A stretch of DNA of 64,000 nucleotides from Streptomyces sp. NBRC 109706 (GTDB lineage Bacteria > Actinomycetota > Actinomycetes > Streptomycetales > Streptomycetaceae): positions 372,001 to 436,000 of the forward strand of contig NZ_BBOM01000008.1 of assembly GCF_000974485.1 (NCBI RefSeq), written 5' to 3'. The notes below the pieces were generated by a model, which made no database searches, was not told the DNA's origin, and worked only from the letters and a program-made list of their open reading frames with translations. Both the position numbers and the translations under genes were made by a program. Positions 1 through 8,589 of the stretch are shown here, in pieces (position 1 is the first letter of the stretch; each line of letters opens with the position of its first letter).

Positions 1-600
1 GTGGGGCAGGCCGCGCACGCCGACCTTCGCGTCGTCCGCCAGATCGGGCAGCGTGTTGACGAAGTGTGCCGCGCAGCCCAGCAGCGCGCCCAGGGCCACC
101 AGCCACAGCGGTGGCAGCGGGGCGCCCGGCAGCGAGAGCACCACAAAGGTCGGCAGCAGTCCGAAGGACACCAGATAGGGCAGCACCGACCAGGCCGTCG
201 CCTTGACGCCCAGGTCGTAGAGCCACGCCGACACCAACGCCAGCAGGTGGGCGACGACCGCCGGCCAGCCGCCGGGCAGGGAGAGCGCTATCGCCAGCAG
301 GGCCGAACCCACCACCATGCCCACCACCGCGGTCGGGGCCAGCCGCCCCTGGGCCACGGGCTTGGCCACCCGCCCGACGCGTGCGTCGCGCGCGGCGTCC
401 ACCAGGTCGTTCAGCCAGCCGACCGACAGCTGGCCCGCCAGGACCGCGCCGGTGACCAGGGCCGTGCCGTGCGCCGAGTGCCCGAAGCTGACGGCCAGAC
501 AGACCGTGAGCCCGGTGACCACCAGCACCGGAACGGGGTGCGCGGCGCGCACCCAGGCCCATGGGGTGCCCGTCCATGACAGGTGTGTGCGGTTACGCAT
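1..600 (-). CDS. UbiA-family prenyltransferase (3' end cut by window edge)
   Basis: Reading the complement from an ATG at 600 gives 200 codons, open to the left edge. The protein is hydrophobic with several membrane segments. It carries two aspartate-rich motifs typical of UbiA prenyltransferases: NDLVDAARDARVG followed by AKP (about residues 63-82), and NTLPDLADDAKVG near residue 185. These motifs bind the Mg-diphosphate of a polyprenyl substrate, so the enzyme should attach a prenyl chain to a membrane-bound acceptor. The acceptor cannot be told from sequence. A GGAG lies about 10 bases upstream of the ATG. Family call is firm; substrate is unknown. Confidence 0.85.
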   Translation of the reverse strand, partial: MRNRTHLSWTGTPWAWVRAAHPVPVLVVTGLTVCLAVSFGHSAHGTALVTGAVLAGQLSVGWLNDLVDAARDARVGRVAKPVAQGRLAPTAVVGMVVGSALLAIALSLPGGWPAVVAHLLALVSAWLYDLGVKATAWSVLPYLVSFGLLPTFVVLSLPGAPLPPLWLVALGALLGCAAHFVNTLPDLADDAKVGVRGLPH

Positions 601-706
601 CGCCAAGTATCTCCCACTCGTCCGTGTCGGTCCTGCTCGTCGGGGCCGCAGGGGCGACCCCGGTCGAGTGTCGGCCCGCTCACCGGGAGCGCAGTAGGGC
701 GCGCGT

Positions 707-734
707 CCGGCGGCGCGCGCCGCCGGGGCCCCGG
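707..734. other. G+C-only palindromes between ubiA-like gene and PucR regulator
   Basis: A perfect 20-base palindrome made only of G and C occupies 707-726. It is followed by a 12-base palindrome CCGGGGCCCCGG at 723-734. The two lie in the divergent intergenic region. They can form strong stem-loops, but nothing shows whether they act as a transcription block, an operator or neither. Confidence 0.35.
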
Positions 735-817
735 GGGACCGGCGCGGGTGCCGCTGCGTAGGCTGGGTGCGCCAGCGCGCCCCGATGAGGGCAGGGGCGA
801 GGAAGGGCGTCAACTCC

Positions 818-1921
818 GTGGCACATCGCGTGATACCGGCTCACTATCTGGACGCCTATGCGGAGATTCTGGCCGAGGTGTCCGTCACCGGCCGGCGTCT
901 CACCCGGCCTGAGGTGGACGAGCGCAGGGAGTTGGGGGAGCGCGCGGCGCGGGAGGGTCTTGGGCTGCGCGAGTTGATCCGCGGCCATCTGGTGGCCACC
1001 CGCGCGTTCTGGCTCGACCTTCCCGGCGTCGCGGAGGCGCCGGGCGCGCGCCAGGTGCGTACGGCGGCGGCATGCGTGCTGGCCGCCGCCGAGCAGGCGG
1101 TGGACGCGTTGGCCGAGGGATACGAACGGGCCCAGCTGGTCGCGGTGCGCCGGGACGAGGCCGCCAGGCGTGAGTTCATCGACGACCTGCTGCACGGCCG
1201 GAGTGATCTGGGTGATCTCTCGGCTCGCGCGGAGCGCTTCGGGTTGCAACTGGCGCACACCCACACCGTAGCGGTGGCGGAGAGCGGCCAACCGCACGAC
1301 GACACCCATCCGTTGACCCGAAGGGTGGAGACGGCGCTGGCCGCGAGGTTCGGTCAGCGGCGGGTGCTGCTCACCACCAAGGACGGTCGGCTGGTCTGTG
1401 TGGTGCCGGGCCACCATCCGGATGTGGTGGAGTACTTCGCCGAACAGGCCAGGATCGCTCTGTCGTTCGAGGGGAGTTGTCGGGTCGCGATCGGGCGCGC
1501 CCATCCGGGCCCGGGCGGCGTGGTCCAGTCCTACGAGGAGGCGCTGAGCGCACTGGAGTTGGCGGAGCGGATGGGGCTCCAGCCGGAAGTGCTCAGGGCC
1601 TCCGAGCTGTTGGTCTTCCCGGTGCTCACCAGGAACCAGCACGCCATGGCCGATCTGGTGCGTACCGTGCTGGGCCCGTTGCGCGAGGCCAGGGGCGGCG
1701 CCGGGCCACTGGTGCGCACCCTGGACGCCTATTTCGACGCCGGCTGTGTCTCGGCCGAGGCCGCCCGTCAACTCGCCCTGAGCGTGCGGGCGTTCACCTA
1801 TCGGCTCAAACGGATAGCGACCCTGACCGGCGCCGATCCGGCCGACCCCATCCAGCGTTACACCCTGCAGACCGCCGTCATCGGCGCCCGGCTGCTCGGC
1901 TGGCCCGAGCGGGAGTTGTAG
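818..1921 (+). CDS. PucR/CdaR-type transcriptional regulator
   Basis: This is a protein of about 367 residues with the layout of actinobacterial PucR-like regulators. It has a variable helical N-terminal sensor half, a central GGDEF-like region, and a C-terminal PucR helix-turn-helix. The last part contains LVRTLDAYFDAGCVS, AARQLALSVRAFTYRLKRI and TLQTAVIGARLL, which is the usual signature where the HTH and dimer helices sit. I chose the GTG at 818 because GAGGAAGGG lies 10 bases upstream. In-frame starts at 767 and 785 have no good ribosome site. It probably senses a small molecule and controls nearby or unlinked genes; no target is evident. It is divergent from the prenyltransferase. Confidence 0.8.
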   Translation: MAHRVIPAHYLDAYAEILAEVSVTGRRLTRPEVDERRELGERAAREGLGLRELIRGHLVATRAFWLDLPGVAEAPGARQVRTAAACVLAAAEQAVDALAEGYERAQLVAVRRDEAARREFIDDLLHGRSDLGDLSARAERFGLQLAHTHTVAVAESGQPHDDTHPLTRRVETALAARFGQRRVLLTTKDGRLVCVVPGHHPDVVEYFAEQARIALSFEGSCRVAIGRAHPGPGGVVQSYEEALSALELAERMGLQPEVLRASELLVFPVLTRNQHAMADLVRTVLGPLREARGGAGPLVRTLDAYFDAGCVSAEAARQLALSVRAFTYRLKRIATLTGADPADPIQRYTLQTAVIGARLLGWPEREL

Positions 1922-1945
1922 CACGCCCCTCCGCCCCGGCGTGTG

Positions 1946-1996
1946 GCACGCCCCGTGGGACGGAAGGCCGCTCGAACTCCCGTCCCACGGGGGTGC
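1946..1996 (+). terminator. Stem-loop after the PucR gene
   Basis: Arms at 1946-1962 and 1981-1996 pair over about 15 bases with one bulge (core CCCCGTGGGACG / CGTCCCACGGGG), with an 18-base loop. It lies 25 bases after the stop codon. There is no T tract, which is common for Streptomyces terminators. Confidence 0.6.
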
Positions 1997-2595
1997 GTTG
2001 AGGTGGCCCGGCCGGCCCGGGCGGACGATCCGAGGCCCCCACCTCGTGCTCGTCGCCGTCGGCTGCCCACGTCACCGGCCCCCCAGGTCGTGGGTGGGGC
2101 TCTCCCCCCGCTCACCCCGACCACACTCCGGTCACGCTTCGACAGCCAACGCACCCAGGCCCGCCCCCCGTTGGGCCACCTCACCCACCCACGCCCCCCG
2201 TGACCGCCGTCCCCCGACGGCGGTACCAGCGGCGGTTCCCGGACCGGCCCCCCAGCACGGCCCGGGAACCGCCCGCAGCGAGGGGAACGGTGCCCGGCCT
2301 CGACGTTTCCGCCGATCGTCCGGCCGGGCCCTGACCGTCAGTGGTCGCGCGGTGCCGTCATGCCGGCTCCAGGCAACCATCTCCGGGAGGCCCGCTCCCT
2401 TGTCGCTGCTTCCTGCTGGTAATCAGATAGTGCCATCTCGGGGGTCGAGAATTCATTGCCAGAATCCGGCAATCTTAACGCTTCTTTAATGCCTGCCAGC
2501 CGCCGCGAACCCCGGTCACGCACCCGGCGGGTGCGCTTGCGGTCCGTGCTCGGCCCGGGGTGTCACGTCCGCAATTCCGGGGTCGGCGCGAGGTG
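1997..2595. other. Long gene-free stretch before the arabinofuranosidase
   Basis: The open frames here are proline/arginine-rich shadows without ribosome sites, so I see no gene. Base composition falls in 2400-2490. That part contains an inverted repeat ATTGCC-7 bases-GGCAAT (2455-2473), a possible protein-binding site. The rest has no recognisable feature. Confidence 0.4.
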
Positions 2596-2624
2596 TTGAC
2601 GGGGTGCGGGGGTGCCCCTATGGT
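2596..2624 (+). promoter_or_regulatory. Probable housekeeping-sigma promoter of the GH51 gene
   Basis: TTGACG (2596-2601) and TATGGT (2619-2624) are separated by exactly 17 bases. This fits the Streptomyces HrdB-type consensus. A start of transcription near 2631 would leave a leader of about 100 bases before the ATG at 2730. Confidence 0.6.
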
Positions 2625-2625
2625 C

Positions 2626-2662
2626 CGTTCGAGTGGCTGAGCAGCGTCCGATATGTCGAACG
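2626..2662. promoter_or_regulatory. Inverted repeat over the predicted GH51 transcription start
   Basis: CGTTCGA (2626-2632) and TCGAACG (2656-2662) form a perfect inverted repeat with a 23-base spacer. It begins two bases downstream of the -10 box, where a repressor would block initiation. The same half-sites recur downstream of the gene at 5339-5368. Role inferred from position only. Confidence 0.4.
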
Positions 2663-2729
2663 AAGGGTGTCGGATGGCCACTTGTGCGCGAGACCAGAAG
2701 CCAGAGGGCCCCCACCTTCAGGAGACCGC

Positions 2730-5267
2730 ATGTCAACCAGGAGACTCAGGACGGGTCTCACCGCCGGCGCCCTGATCGCCGGCGTACTCGTCGTCGCTCC
2801 GCCCACCGTCGCCGATCCGGCGGCGGCGGAGACCGACTACACCCTCTCCGTCGACGCCGGCGGGGCGGGGCCGACCATCGACGACACCCTGTACGGCGTC
2901 TTCTTCGAGGACATCAACCAGGCGGCGGACGGCGGCCTCTACGCCGAACTCGTCCAGAACCGCTCGTTCGAGTACAACCAGGCCGACCACGCCTCGTTCA
3001 CCCCCCTGACCGCCTGGCGTGAGGTGTCGGCCGGCGCCACCGGAACGGCCCTGGCCGTGGACGACGACGGCCGGCTGAACGAGAACAACCGCGGCTATCT
3101 GCGGCTCGACCTCAACGGCGACGGCGCGTCGGCCGGCGACGGCTACGGTCTGGCGAACGCCGGCTGGGGCGGCATCGCCCTGGACGCGGGCGCCGCCTAC
3201 GACTTCTCCGTCTGGGCCCGCACCGACCAGTCGCTCACCCCCCTGACCGTCCGGTTGCGCGACGACCAGGGGGCGGACCTCGCCGACCCGTTGACCGTCG
3301 AGATCGCCGGCGACGGCTGGGCCCGCTACTCGGGCACCCTGAACGCCACCGGGACCACCGACGCGGGCGAGATCGTCGTCACCGCCGGCGGCGCAGGCAG
3401 CGTGGCGCTCGACATGGTCTCGCTCTTCCCCCGGGACACCTACCTCGGCCGGGAGAACGGCCTCCGCCCCGACCTCGCCCAACGGGTCGCCGATCTGGAG
3501 CCCAGCTTTGTCCGCTTCCCCGGCGGCTGCATCGTCAACACCGGCAGCCACGAGGCGTACGAGGCACCGGACTTCCCGCGGGAGCGTTCCTTCCAGTGGA
3601 AGGAGACCGTCGGCCCGGTCGAGGAACGGCCGACCAACCACAACTTCTGGGGCTACAACCAGTCCTACGGCCTGGGCTACTACGAGTACTTCCAGTTCAG
3701 CGAGGACATCGGCGCCCTGCCGCTGCCCGTGCTGCCGGCGCTGGTCACCGGTTGCGGCGAGAACCACCACACCGACGACCCGGAGCTGCTGCGGCGGCAT
3801 ATCCAGGACGCCCTGGACCTGATCGAGTTCGCCAACGGCCCGGCCGACTCCGAATGGGGCGCGCTGCGCGCCGAGATGGGGCACCCCGAACCGTTCGGCC
3901 TCACCCATGTGGCCGTCGGCAACGAGGAGAACCTGGCCGAGGAGTTCTACGCCAACTTCGAGCAGTTCCGCGCGGCGATCGAGGCCGAGCACCCCGGGAT
4001 CACGGTGGTGAGCAACTCGGGCCCGGGATCGAGCGGTCCGCTCTTCGACCATCTCTGGCGCCTCAACACCGAGGGCGGGGTCGAGCTGGTGGACGAGCAC
4101 TTCTACAACTCGCCCGCCTGGTTCCTGGAGAACAACGACCGCTACGACTCCTATGACCGCGAGGGCCCGGACGTCTTCCTGGGGGAGTACGCCTCCCAGG
4201 ACAACACCTTCTACAACGCCCTCGCCGAGGCGTCCTTCCTCACCGGCGTCGAACGGAACGCCGACGTCGTGAAGATGGCCTCCTACGCCCCGCTCTTCGC
4301 GCACGAGACCAACCACCAGTGGCATCCCGACCTGATCTGGTTCGACAACCGCGAGTCCTGGCCGTCCGCCAGCTACGAGGTGCAGAGGCTGTTCAGCACC
4401 AACCGGGGCCACCAGGTGGTGCCGAGCGAGGCCAGCGGCACCCCCGTGCCACTCGAACCGATCACCGGTGCGGTGGGCCTCGGCACCTGGCTGACCAGTG
4501 CCGCCTACGACGATGTGACGGTCACATCGGCCGATGGCGAGACCCTGTTCACGGAGGACTTCTCCGCCGGCGCCGAACGCTGGAGCGGGAACGGCAACGG
4601 GAGTTGGGCCGTCCAGGATGGCGCCTATGTCCAGCACGACACCGCCGCCGAGGACGCGCTGGTCACCGCGGGCGACCCCGGCTGGCACGACTACGACCTC
4701 AGCGTCACCGCCACCAAACAGGCCGGCGACGAGGGCTTTCTGATCGCCTTCGGCGTCCGGGGCACCGGAAACCACTACTGGTGGAACCTGGGCGGCTGGG
4801 GCAACACCGTGTCCGCCGTGGAACGGGCCGACGGGGGCGCGAAGAGCACACTCATCCAGAACGGCACCACGATCGAGACCGGCCGCGCCTATGACATCGA
4901 GATCCAGGTGCGCGGCCGCCAGGTCACGCTGCTGCTCGACGGCCAGGAGTGGGGCAGCTTCACCGACGACGCGGTCGCCGAGCCGTTCCGCCAGGTGGTG
5001 ACCCGCGACCTGGAGACCGGCGAGCTGATCGTCAAGGTGGTCAACGCCCAGCAGGACGCCGCCCGTACGACGATCGATCTGGGCGCCGACGTCCAGGTCG
5101 GGGCCAGCGCCGAGCTGACGCTGCTGCGGGGCGATCCGGAGGCGGTGAACACCCGCACCGAGCGGCCCATCCAGCCGGAGACCTCGACGCTGGACGGGGT
5201 GGACAACACCTTCGTCCACACCTTCCCGCCGTACTCCGTGACCTTCCTGCGGATCCCGACGGACTGA
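2730..5267 (+). CDS. Secreted GH51 alpha-L-arabinofuranosidase with accessory carbohydrate-binding modules
   Basis: This is an 845-residue enzyme that should release arabinose from arabinoxylan or arabinan outside the cell. It starts at an ATG with AGGAGA five bases upstream, although the frame is open further back. A signal peptide ends near residue 36 (RRLRTG, hydrophobic core, AAA). The GH51 N-terminal part (GVFFEDINQAADGGLYAEL) is followed by an inserted beta-sandwich of CBM4/9 type at about 95-220. The TIM barrel then holds the acid/base Glu399 in VAVGNEEN and the likely nucleophile Glu486 in FLGEYAS. A second inserted lectin-like region (TEDFSAGAERWSG, about 600-740) interrupts the C-terminal domain. 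Monocistronic: own promoter upstream, stem-loop terminator after the stop. The family is clear; linkage preference cannot be told. Confidence 0.9.
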   Translation: MSTRRLRTGLTAGALIAGVLVVAPPTVADPAAAETDYTLSVDAGGAGPTIDDTLYGVFFEDINQAADGGLYAELVQNRSFEYNQADHASFTPLTAWREVSAGATGTALAVDDDGRLNENNRGYLRLDLNGDGASAGDGYGLANAGWGGIALDAGAAYDFSVWARTDQSLTPLTVRLRDDQGADLADPLTVEIAGDGWARYSGTLNATGTTDAGEIVVTAGGAGSVALDMVSLFPRDTYLGRENGLRPDLAQRVADLEPSFVRFPGGCIVNTGSHEAYEAPDFPRERSFQWKETVGPVEERPTNHNFWGYNQSYGLGYYEYFQFSEDIGALPLPVLPALVTGCGENHHTDDPELLRRHIQDALDLIEFANGPADSEWGALRAEMGHPEPFGLTHVAVGNEENLAEEFYANFEQFRAAIEAEHPGITVVSNSGPGSSGPLFDHLWRLNTEGGVELVDEHFYNSPAWFLENNDRYDSYDREGPDVFLGEYASQDNTFYNALAEASFLTGVERNADVVKMASYAPLFAHETNHQWHPDLIWFDNRESWPSASYEVQRLFSTNRGHQVVPSEASGTPVPLEPITGAVGLGTWLTSAAYDDVTVTSADGETLFTEDFSAGAERWSGNGNGSWAVQDGAYVQHDTAAEDALVTAGDPGWHDYDLSVTATKQAGDEGFLIAFGVRGTGNHYWWNLGGWGNTVSAVERADGGAKSTLIQNGTTIETGRAYDIEIQVRGRQVTLLLDGQEWGSFTDDAVAEPFRQVVTRDLETGELIVKVVNAQQDAARTTIDLGADVQVGASAELTLLRGDPEAVNTRTERPIQPETSTLDGVDNTFVHTFPPYSVTFLRIPTD

Positions 5268-5290
5268 GGGATCCCGGCCACGCTCCCCGC

Positions 5291-5320
5291 CCTCGACCCG
5301 GGCCATGACCCGGGTCGAGG
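5291..5320 (+). terminator. Terminator of the GH51 gene
   Basis: A perfect 12-bp stem, CCTCGACCCGGG / CCCGGGTCGAGG, has a six-base loop and starts 23 bases after the stop codon. Confidence 0.8.
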
Positions 5321-5338
5321 AGCGGAGAGTTGGCGTCC

Positions 5339-5368
5339 CGTTCGATCCGTCCGCCGATGGATCGAACG
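5339..5368. repeat. Inverted repeat CGTTCGATCC / GGATCGAACG downstream of GH51
   Basis: Ten-base arms at 5339-5348 and 5359-5368 with a 10-base spacer. They contain the same CGTTCGA/TCGAACG half-sites as the element at 2626-2662. It could be a second regulator site or a second terminator for the convergent gene pair. A short GACGTC-TGATG-GACGTC element follows at 5373-5389. Confidence 0.4.
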
Positions 5369-5442
5369 AGGCGACGTCTGATGGACGTCAACCCGGCGCC
5401 CCGTGGTTCCTGAAACGCGTGGGGTGGGAGTTCCCGTCCCTC

Positions 5443-6186
5443 TCAGCCCTGTTCGAGGCCCCGCCGGATCGCCCGCTGCTCGTCGGTGGCGCGGTCCAGG
5501 GCGACCTGGTAGCGCGGGATCGCCCGCGCCAACTTCGTGTAGAGGCGCACCCCGTCCGCGGCCAGCCGGCGGATCTCCGCGTGCCGGTCGAGCCCCTGGC
5601 AGCCGGGCAGCACGGCGGACCGGAAGCGGCGCCGCTCCCGGATGAACGGCATCGGCTCGTCCGGTGCCACCGGCCACCGGTCGCGTTCGTGCGTCAACAC
5701 CCTTGGATAGGTGACCATCAGACGGGCCATCAACAGTCGCGACGAGGCCGCCCCGGCGATCCGTTCGTCGGCCGGCACCGGCTCCTCGTCGGCGGGGTCG
5801 AGGCGGGGCAGCACGGGGAAGGGCCCGGAGAGCAGCGGGCCGACGGCCTCCGGAACGCCGCCGCCCGGATCGGCCAGATGCGCGGCCGCCAGCGCGGTGC
5901 GGGCGTGTGCCATGGCGAACCTGCGGGATCTGGCGGCCTCGATCGCCGGCACACCCTCGCGGCCGATGGCGCCCAGCGCGTAGAGCACGGGGGTGTGGTC
6001 CGTGCGCGGCAGGACGTTCCGCTCCTCCTCCTCGCGCCGGGACACGTTGCGGTACAGCAGAAAGGCGTTGATCCCCCGCTGGTAGGCCAGCCCGGCCCGC
6101 GTGGTGCGGCCGGCCGCCCGGAAATCCCGGGCCTGCCGCCAGGCGTCCAGTGCCTCCGCCAACCGGCGTTGGGTGTCGCGTGCCAT
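5443..6186 (-). CDS. Uncharacterised protein, 247 residues
   Basis: I do not recognise this family. The protein is soluble and mostly helical by composition, rich in Arg, Ala and Glu, with no signal peptide, membrane segment or known catalytic motif. It has an Arg/Ala-rich N-terminus (MARDTQRRLAEALDAWRQAR) and a motif SRREEEERN near residue 55. The open frame continues upstream to about 6507. I start at the ATG at 6186 because the extension is proline/arginine-rich like non-coding frames nearby, and GGGATGG precedes this ATG. It converges on the GH51 gene. Confidence 0.55.
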   Translation of the reverse strand: MARDTQRRLAEALDAWRQARDFRAAGRTTRAGLAYQRGINAFLLYRNVSRREEEERNVLPRTDHTPVLYALGAIGREGVPAIEAARSRRFAMAHARTALAAAHLADPGGGVPEAVGPLLSGPFPVLPRLDPADEEPVPADERIAGAASSRLLMARLMVTYPRVLTHERDRWPVAPDEPMPFIRERRRFRSAVLPGCQGLDRHAEIRRLAADGVRLYTKLARAIPRYQVALDRATDEQRAIRRGLEQG

Positions 6187-6440
6187 CGTCCATCCCAGGG
6201 TGAGCGTCGATCGACCCGGGGGCGGCGCCCGACCCCGCGATGCCACGCTACCCGGGCGGTGCGGCGTGCGCAGGGGGCGCGGCGGCCGCTGTCCGGCAAC
6301 TCGATGAGTTACCGGACAGCTACGGAGAGTTGTCTGCCAACATGGTGAGTTGGCGTCCAGGTGTGACATCTCTGTCGCCGTTTGACGGATGTGTCGCCAG
6401 TTGTGGGCGCGGTGCGGCCGGAAGGCCCATGGCCTCGGAC

Positions 6441-6925
6441 TCAGATGCTCGCCGGTCGGGCGGCGGGCTCCGGGAGGGGGCGGGCGACCAGGGCGAAACG
6501 GTGGCAACTGACGTGCAGTGGGGCGCGGTTGTCCATCCGCCGATGCAGCGCGTCCAGTTGCTCAGCGTACCGATCGACATCGAAGTCCGGTACATGCCAG
6601 GGGGTGATGCGCAGAAACAACACCAGCGCGGCGATGTCCGCGATACGGTCCTCGACCCGCGCCTCCTGCCGCCAGTCGATCGCGAAGCCGCCGCGCTCCA
6701 GCTCCGCCACGGCGGAGGCCAGGGAGAAGTCCCGATAGGTGTGGGGCGGGGCGCCCAGGGCCTCGTTCACCTCCTCCAGATCCCGACCCCCGACCTGCTG
6801 GGTGACAAACACCCCGTCCGCCGTCAGCACCCGGCGCAACTCTGCCGGGTCATAGGCCGTATGGCGGCTGACGACCAGCCGGAACGAGGCGTCGGGGAAG
6901 GGCAGCCGGCCCTCCTCGCCACGCC
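6441..6925 (-). pseudogene. C-terminal remnant of a class I SAM-dependent methyltransferase
   Basis: The complement encodes a methyltransferase C-terminal half. GRLPFPDASFRLVVSRH (post-motif strands and helix), PAELRRVLTADGVFVTQQVG, and then LVLFLRITPWHVPDFDV up to a stop at 6441 are visible. The N-terminal half with the SAM-binding glycine motif, normally 80-100 residues, is absent. Upstream the frame becomes arginine/proline-rich and runs antisense into the Fpg/Nei-like gene. No plausible start with a ribosome site exists at the break. I read this as a 5'-deleted remnant whose left part was lost when the glycosylase gene came to lie at 7020. A frameshift does not explain it, because no other frame resumes the family sequence. 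The break lies near 6925-6960, beside a run of nine G. Confidence 0.65.
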
Positions 6926-7019
6926 GTTTACGGCGCCGAGGGCACGGGCGGGGCTCCGCACTGCCGGGGGGGGGATCCCTGGCCGTGCCGGGACGGCGGA
7001 GGCGTCGTAGCCTGGGCCT

Positions 7020-7814
7020 ATGCCCGAACTGTCGGATGTCGAGGCGTATCGGCGGGTCCTGGCCGACTGTGGGCCGGGGCATCGCGTCACCCGTGTCGAG
7101 GTGCGGGACTCCGGGGTACTGCGCGGCGGGCTCACCGCCCGGCGGCTGCGGGACGCCGTCGCCGGGCGCCTGGTCACCGAGCCGCGCCGCCACGGCAAGT
7201 GGCTGATCATGCACACCGACGGGCCAGCGCTGCTCCTGCACTTCGGGATGACCGGGAAACTGGTCTGCGCCCCGGCGGACGAGGCCCCCGAACCGCACGA
7301 CCGGGTGCTGTTCGGCCTGGACGACGACCGGCAGCTCCGCTTCCGCGACCAGCGCAAGCTGCGCGGCATCTGGCTCGCCCCCACCCCGGGCGATGTGGAC
7401 CGGCTGCTCGCCGACCAGGGGCCCGACGCCCTCGGCATCAGCCGGGAGCAGCTGACGGACGCGCTCTCCGGGCGTCCCCGTCAGCTCAAGGCCGCACTGC
7501 TGGACCAGTCCGCCATCGCCGGTCTCGGCAATCTGCTCTCCGACGAGATCCTCTGGCACGCCCGGCTGCATCCTGGCCGGCGCGCCAACCAGCTGAGCGG
7601 GGAGCAACGCGGCCGGCTCGGCCGGTCGTTGCACCAGGTGCTGCGCGTCTCCGTCCGGGCCGGACACGTGCCGGCTCGGCGCTCCTGGCTGACCGGGCAC
7701 CGGGACGTGACGCACGGGGACTGCCCGCGCTGCGGTACGGAGCTGGCGCACGGCCGGTACGCCGGCCGGGGGACCGTCTGGTGCCCCCGGGACCAGCCGG
7801 CCCCCGCCGGCTGA
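7020..7814 (+). CDS. Fpg/Nei-family DNA glycosylase with altered zinc finger
   Basis: This 264-residue protein is a base-excision-repair glycosylase/AP lyase. It begins MPELSDVE, placing the catalytic Pro2 and Glu3 as the family requires. RRHGKWLIMH and LLLHFGMTGKL match the N-terminal beta-sandwich with its conserved Lys. AALLDQSAIAGLGNLLSDEILW is the helix-two-turn-helix with the conserved Asn. The C-terminal zinc finger reads CPRCG then WCPRDQ. Normally this is CPxC...CPxCQ, so the fourth Cys is replaced by Asp. The finger may bind zinc weakly or be replaced structurally. No ribosome site is obvious, and a leaderless transcript is possible. The neighbours are unrelated. Confidence 0.85.
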   Translation: MPELSDVEAYRRVLADCGPGHRVTRVEVRDSGVLRGGLTARRLRDAVAGRLVTEPRRHGKWLIMHTDGPALLLHFGMTGKLVCAPADEAPEPHDRVLFGLDDDRQLRFRDQRKLRGIWLAPTPGDVDRLLADQGPDALGISREQLTDALSGRPRQLKAALLDQSAIAGLGNLLSDEILWHARLHPGRRANQLSGEQRGRLGRSLHQVLRVSVRAGHVPARRSWLTGHRDVTHGDCPRCGTELAHGRYAGRGTVWCPRDQPAPAG

Positions 7815-7982
7815 CCTCCCCGGGGGGCGAAGGCCCCGCGCTGCGCCATTGGAGTCGGGCTCAACCGGTACGGCGTGTGCCGATCGGTCGGCAACCGGGC
7901 GGCTGCCTACTGTCCGGAACCGAGGCGCTCGCGCCCACCGGAAGCGCCGTCGCCCAGCTCGCCGCACAAAGGAGACCTCCCC

Positions 7983-8522
7983 ATGACCACCACCGACGAC
8001 TTCGTCCTCGATGTGACCAGGATTCGCGACGAGGCCAGGGCGCGGATGGAGGCCGGACCGGTGACCGACACCTACGGCCTCAACCACGACCGGGTCATCG
8101 GGGTGCTCAACGATGTCGTAGCTACCGAAGTAGTGTGCTGGTTGCGTTACACCCGACACGCCATCGCCGCCACCGGGATCGACCGGGCCCAGGTGTCCGC
8201 CGAGTTCACCGAGCACGCGAAGGAGGAGATGGACCACGCGCTGCGCGCGGCCGAGCGCGTCTCGCAGCTCGGCGGCGACCCGGACTTCGACCCCGCCACC
8301 CTGGCCCAGCGCGCCACCACCGACTACACCGCGCCCCGCGACGGCGACCTGGAGAAGATGCTCAAGGACAACCTCCTGGCCGAGCGCATCGTGATCTCCA
8401 CCTATCAGGAGATCATCCGCTGGCTCGGCAACGAGGACCCCACCACCAGGCGGCTGCTGGAGTCCATCCTGGAGGAGGAGGAAGACCACGCGGACGATCT
8501 GGTCGACCTGTTGGGCATCTGA
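7983..8522 (+). CDS. Ferritin-like / bacterioferritin-type di-iron protein
   Basis: This 179-residue four-helix-bundle protein should oxidise and store iron, or protect DNA and proteins from peroxide. The ferroxidase ligand pattern is visible: Glu in NDVVATEVVCWLRY, ExxH in TEHAKEEMDHA, Glu in NNLLAERIV-like DNLLAERIVISTY, and a last ExxH in EEEEDHADDL. I placed the start at the ATG at 7983 because AAAGGAGA sits eight bases upstream; the frame is open further back. Whether it binds haem like true bacterioferritin is uncertain. A strong hairpin follows the stop. Iron-responsive control is plausible, but I see no iron box here. Confidence 0.85.
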   Translation: MTTTDDFVLDVTRIRDEARARMEAGPVTDTYGLNHDRVIGVLNDVVATEVVCWLRYTRHAIAATGIDRAQVSAEFTEHAKEEMDHALRAAERVSQLGGDPDFDPATLAQRATTDYTAPRDGDLEKMLKDNLLAERIVISTYQEIIRWLGNEDPTTRRLLESILEEEEDHADDLVDLLGI

Positions 8523-8550
8523 GCCGGAGCGGGTAGCCCCTGCCGCCGCC

Positions 8551-8582
8551 GGCCACCCCGGGCGGTCCCGCCCGGGGTGGCC
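8551..8582. terminator. Bidirectional terminator between ferritin and ABC genes
   Basis: A perfect 15-bp stem (arms 8551-8565 and 8568-8582) with a two-base loop lies between the two convergent stop codons. Confidence 0.85.
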
Positions 8583-8589
8583 GCTTCGG

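Noticed and set aside
1997..2489. Plus-strand frame 1941-2489 as a small gene
   Set aside because: Pro/Arg/Ser/His-rich translation with no domain, and no ribosome site at the start.
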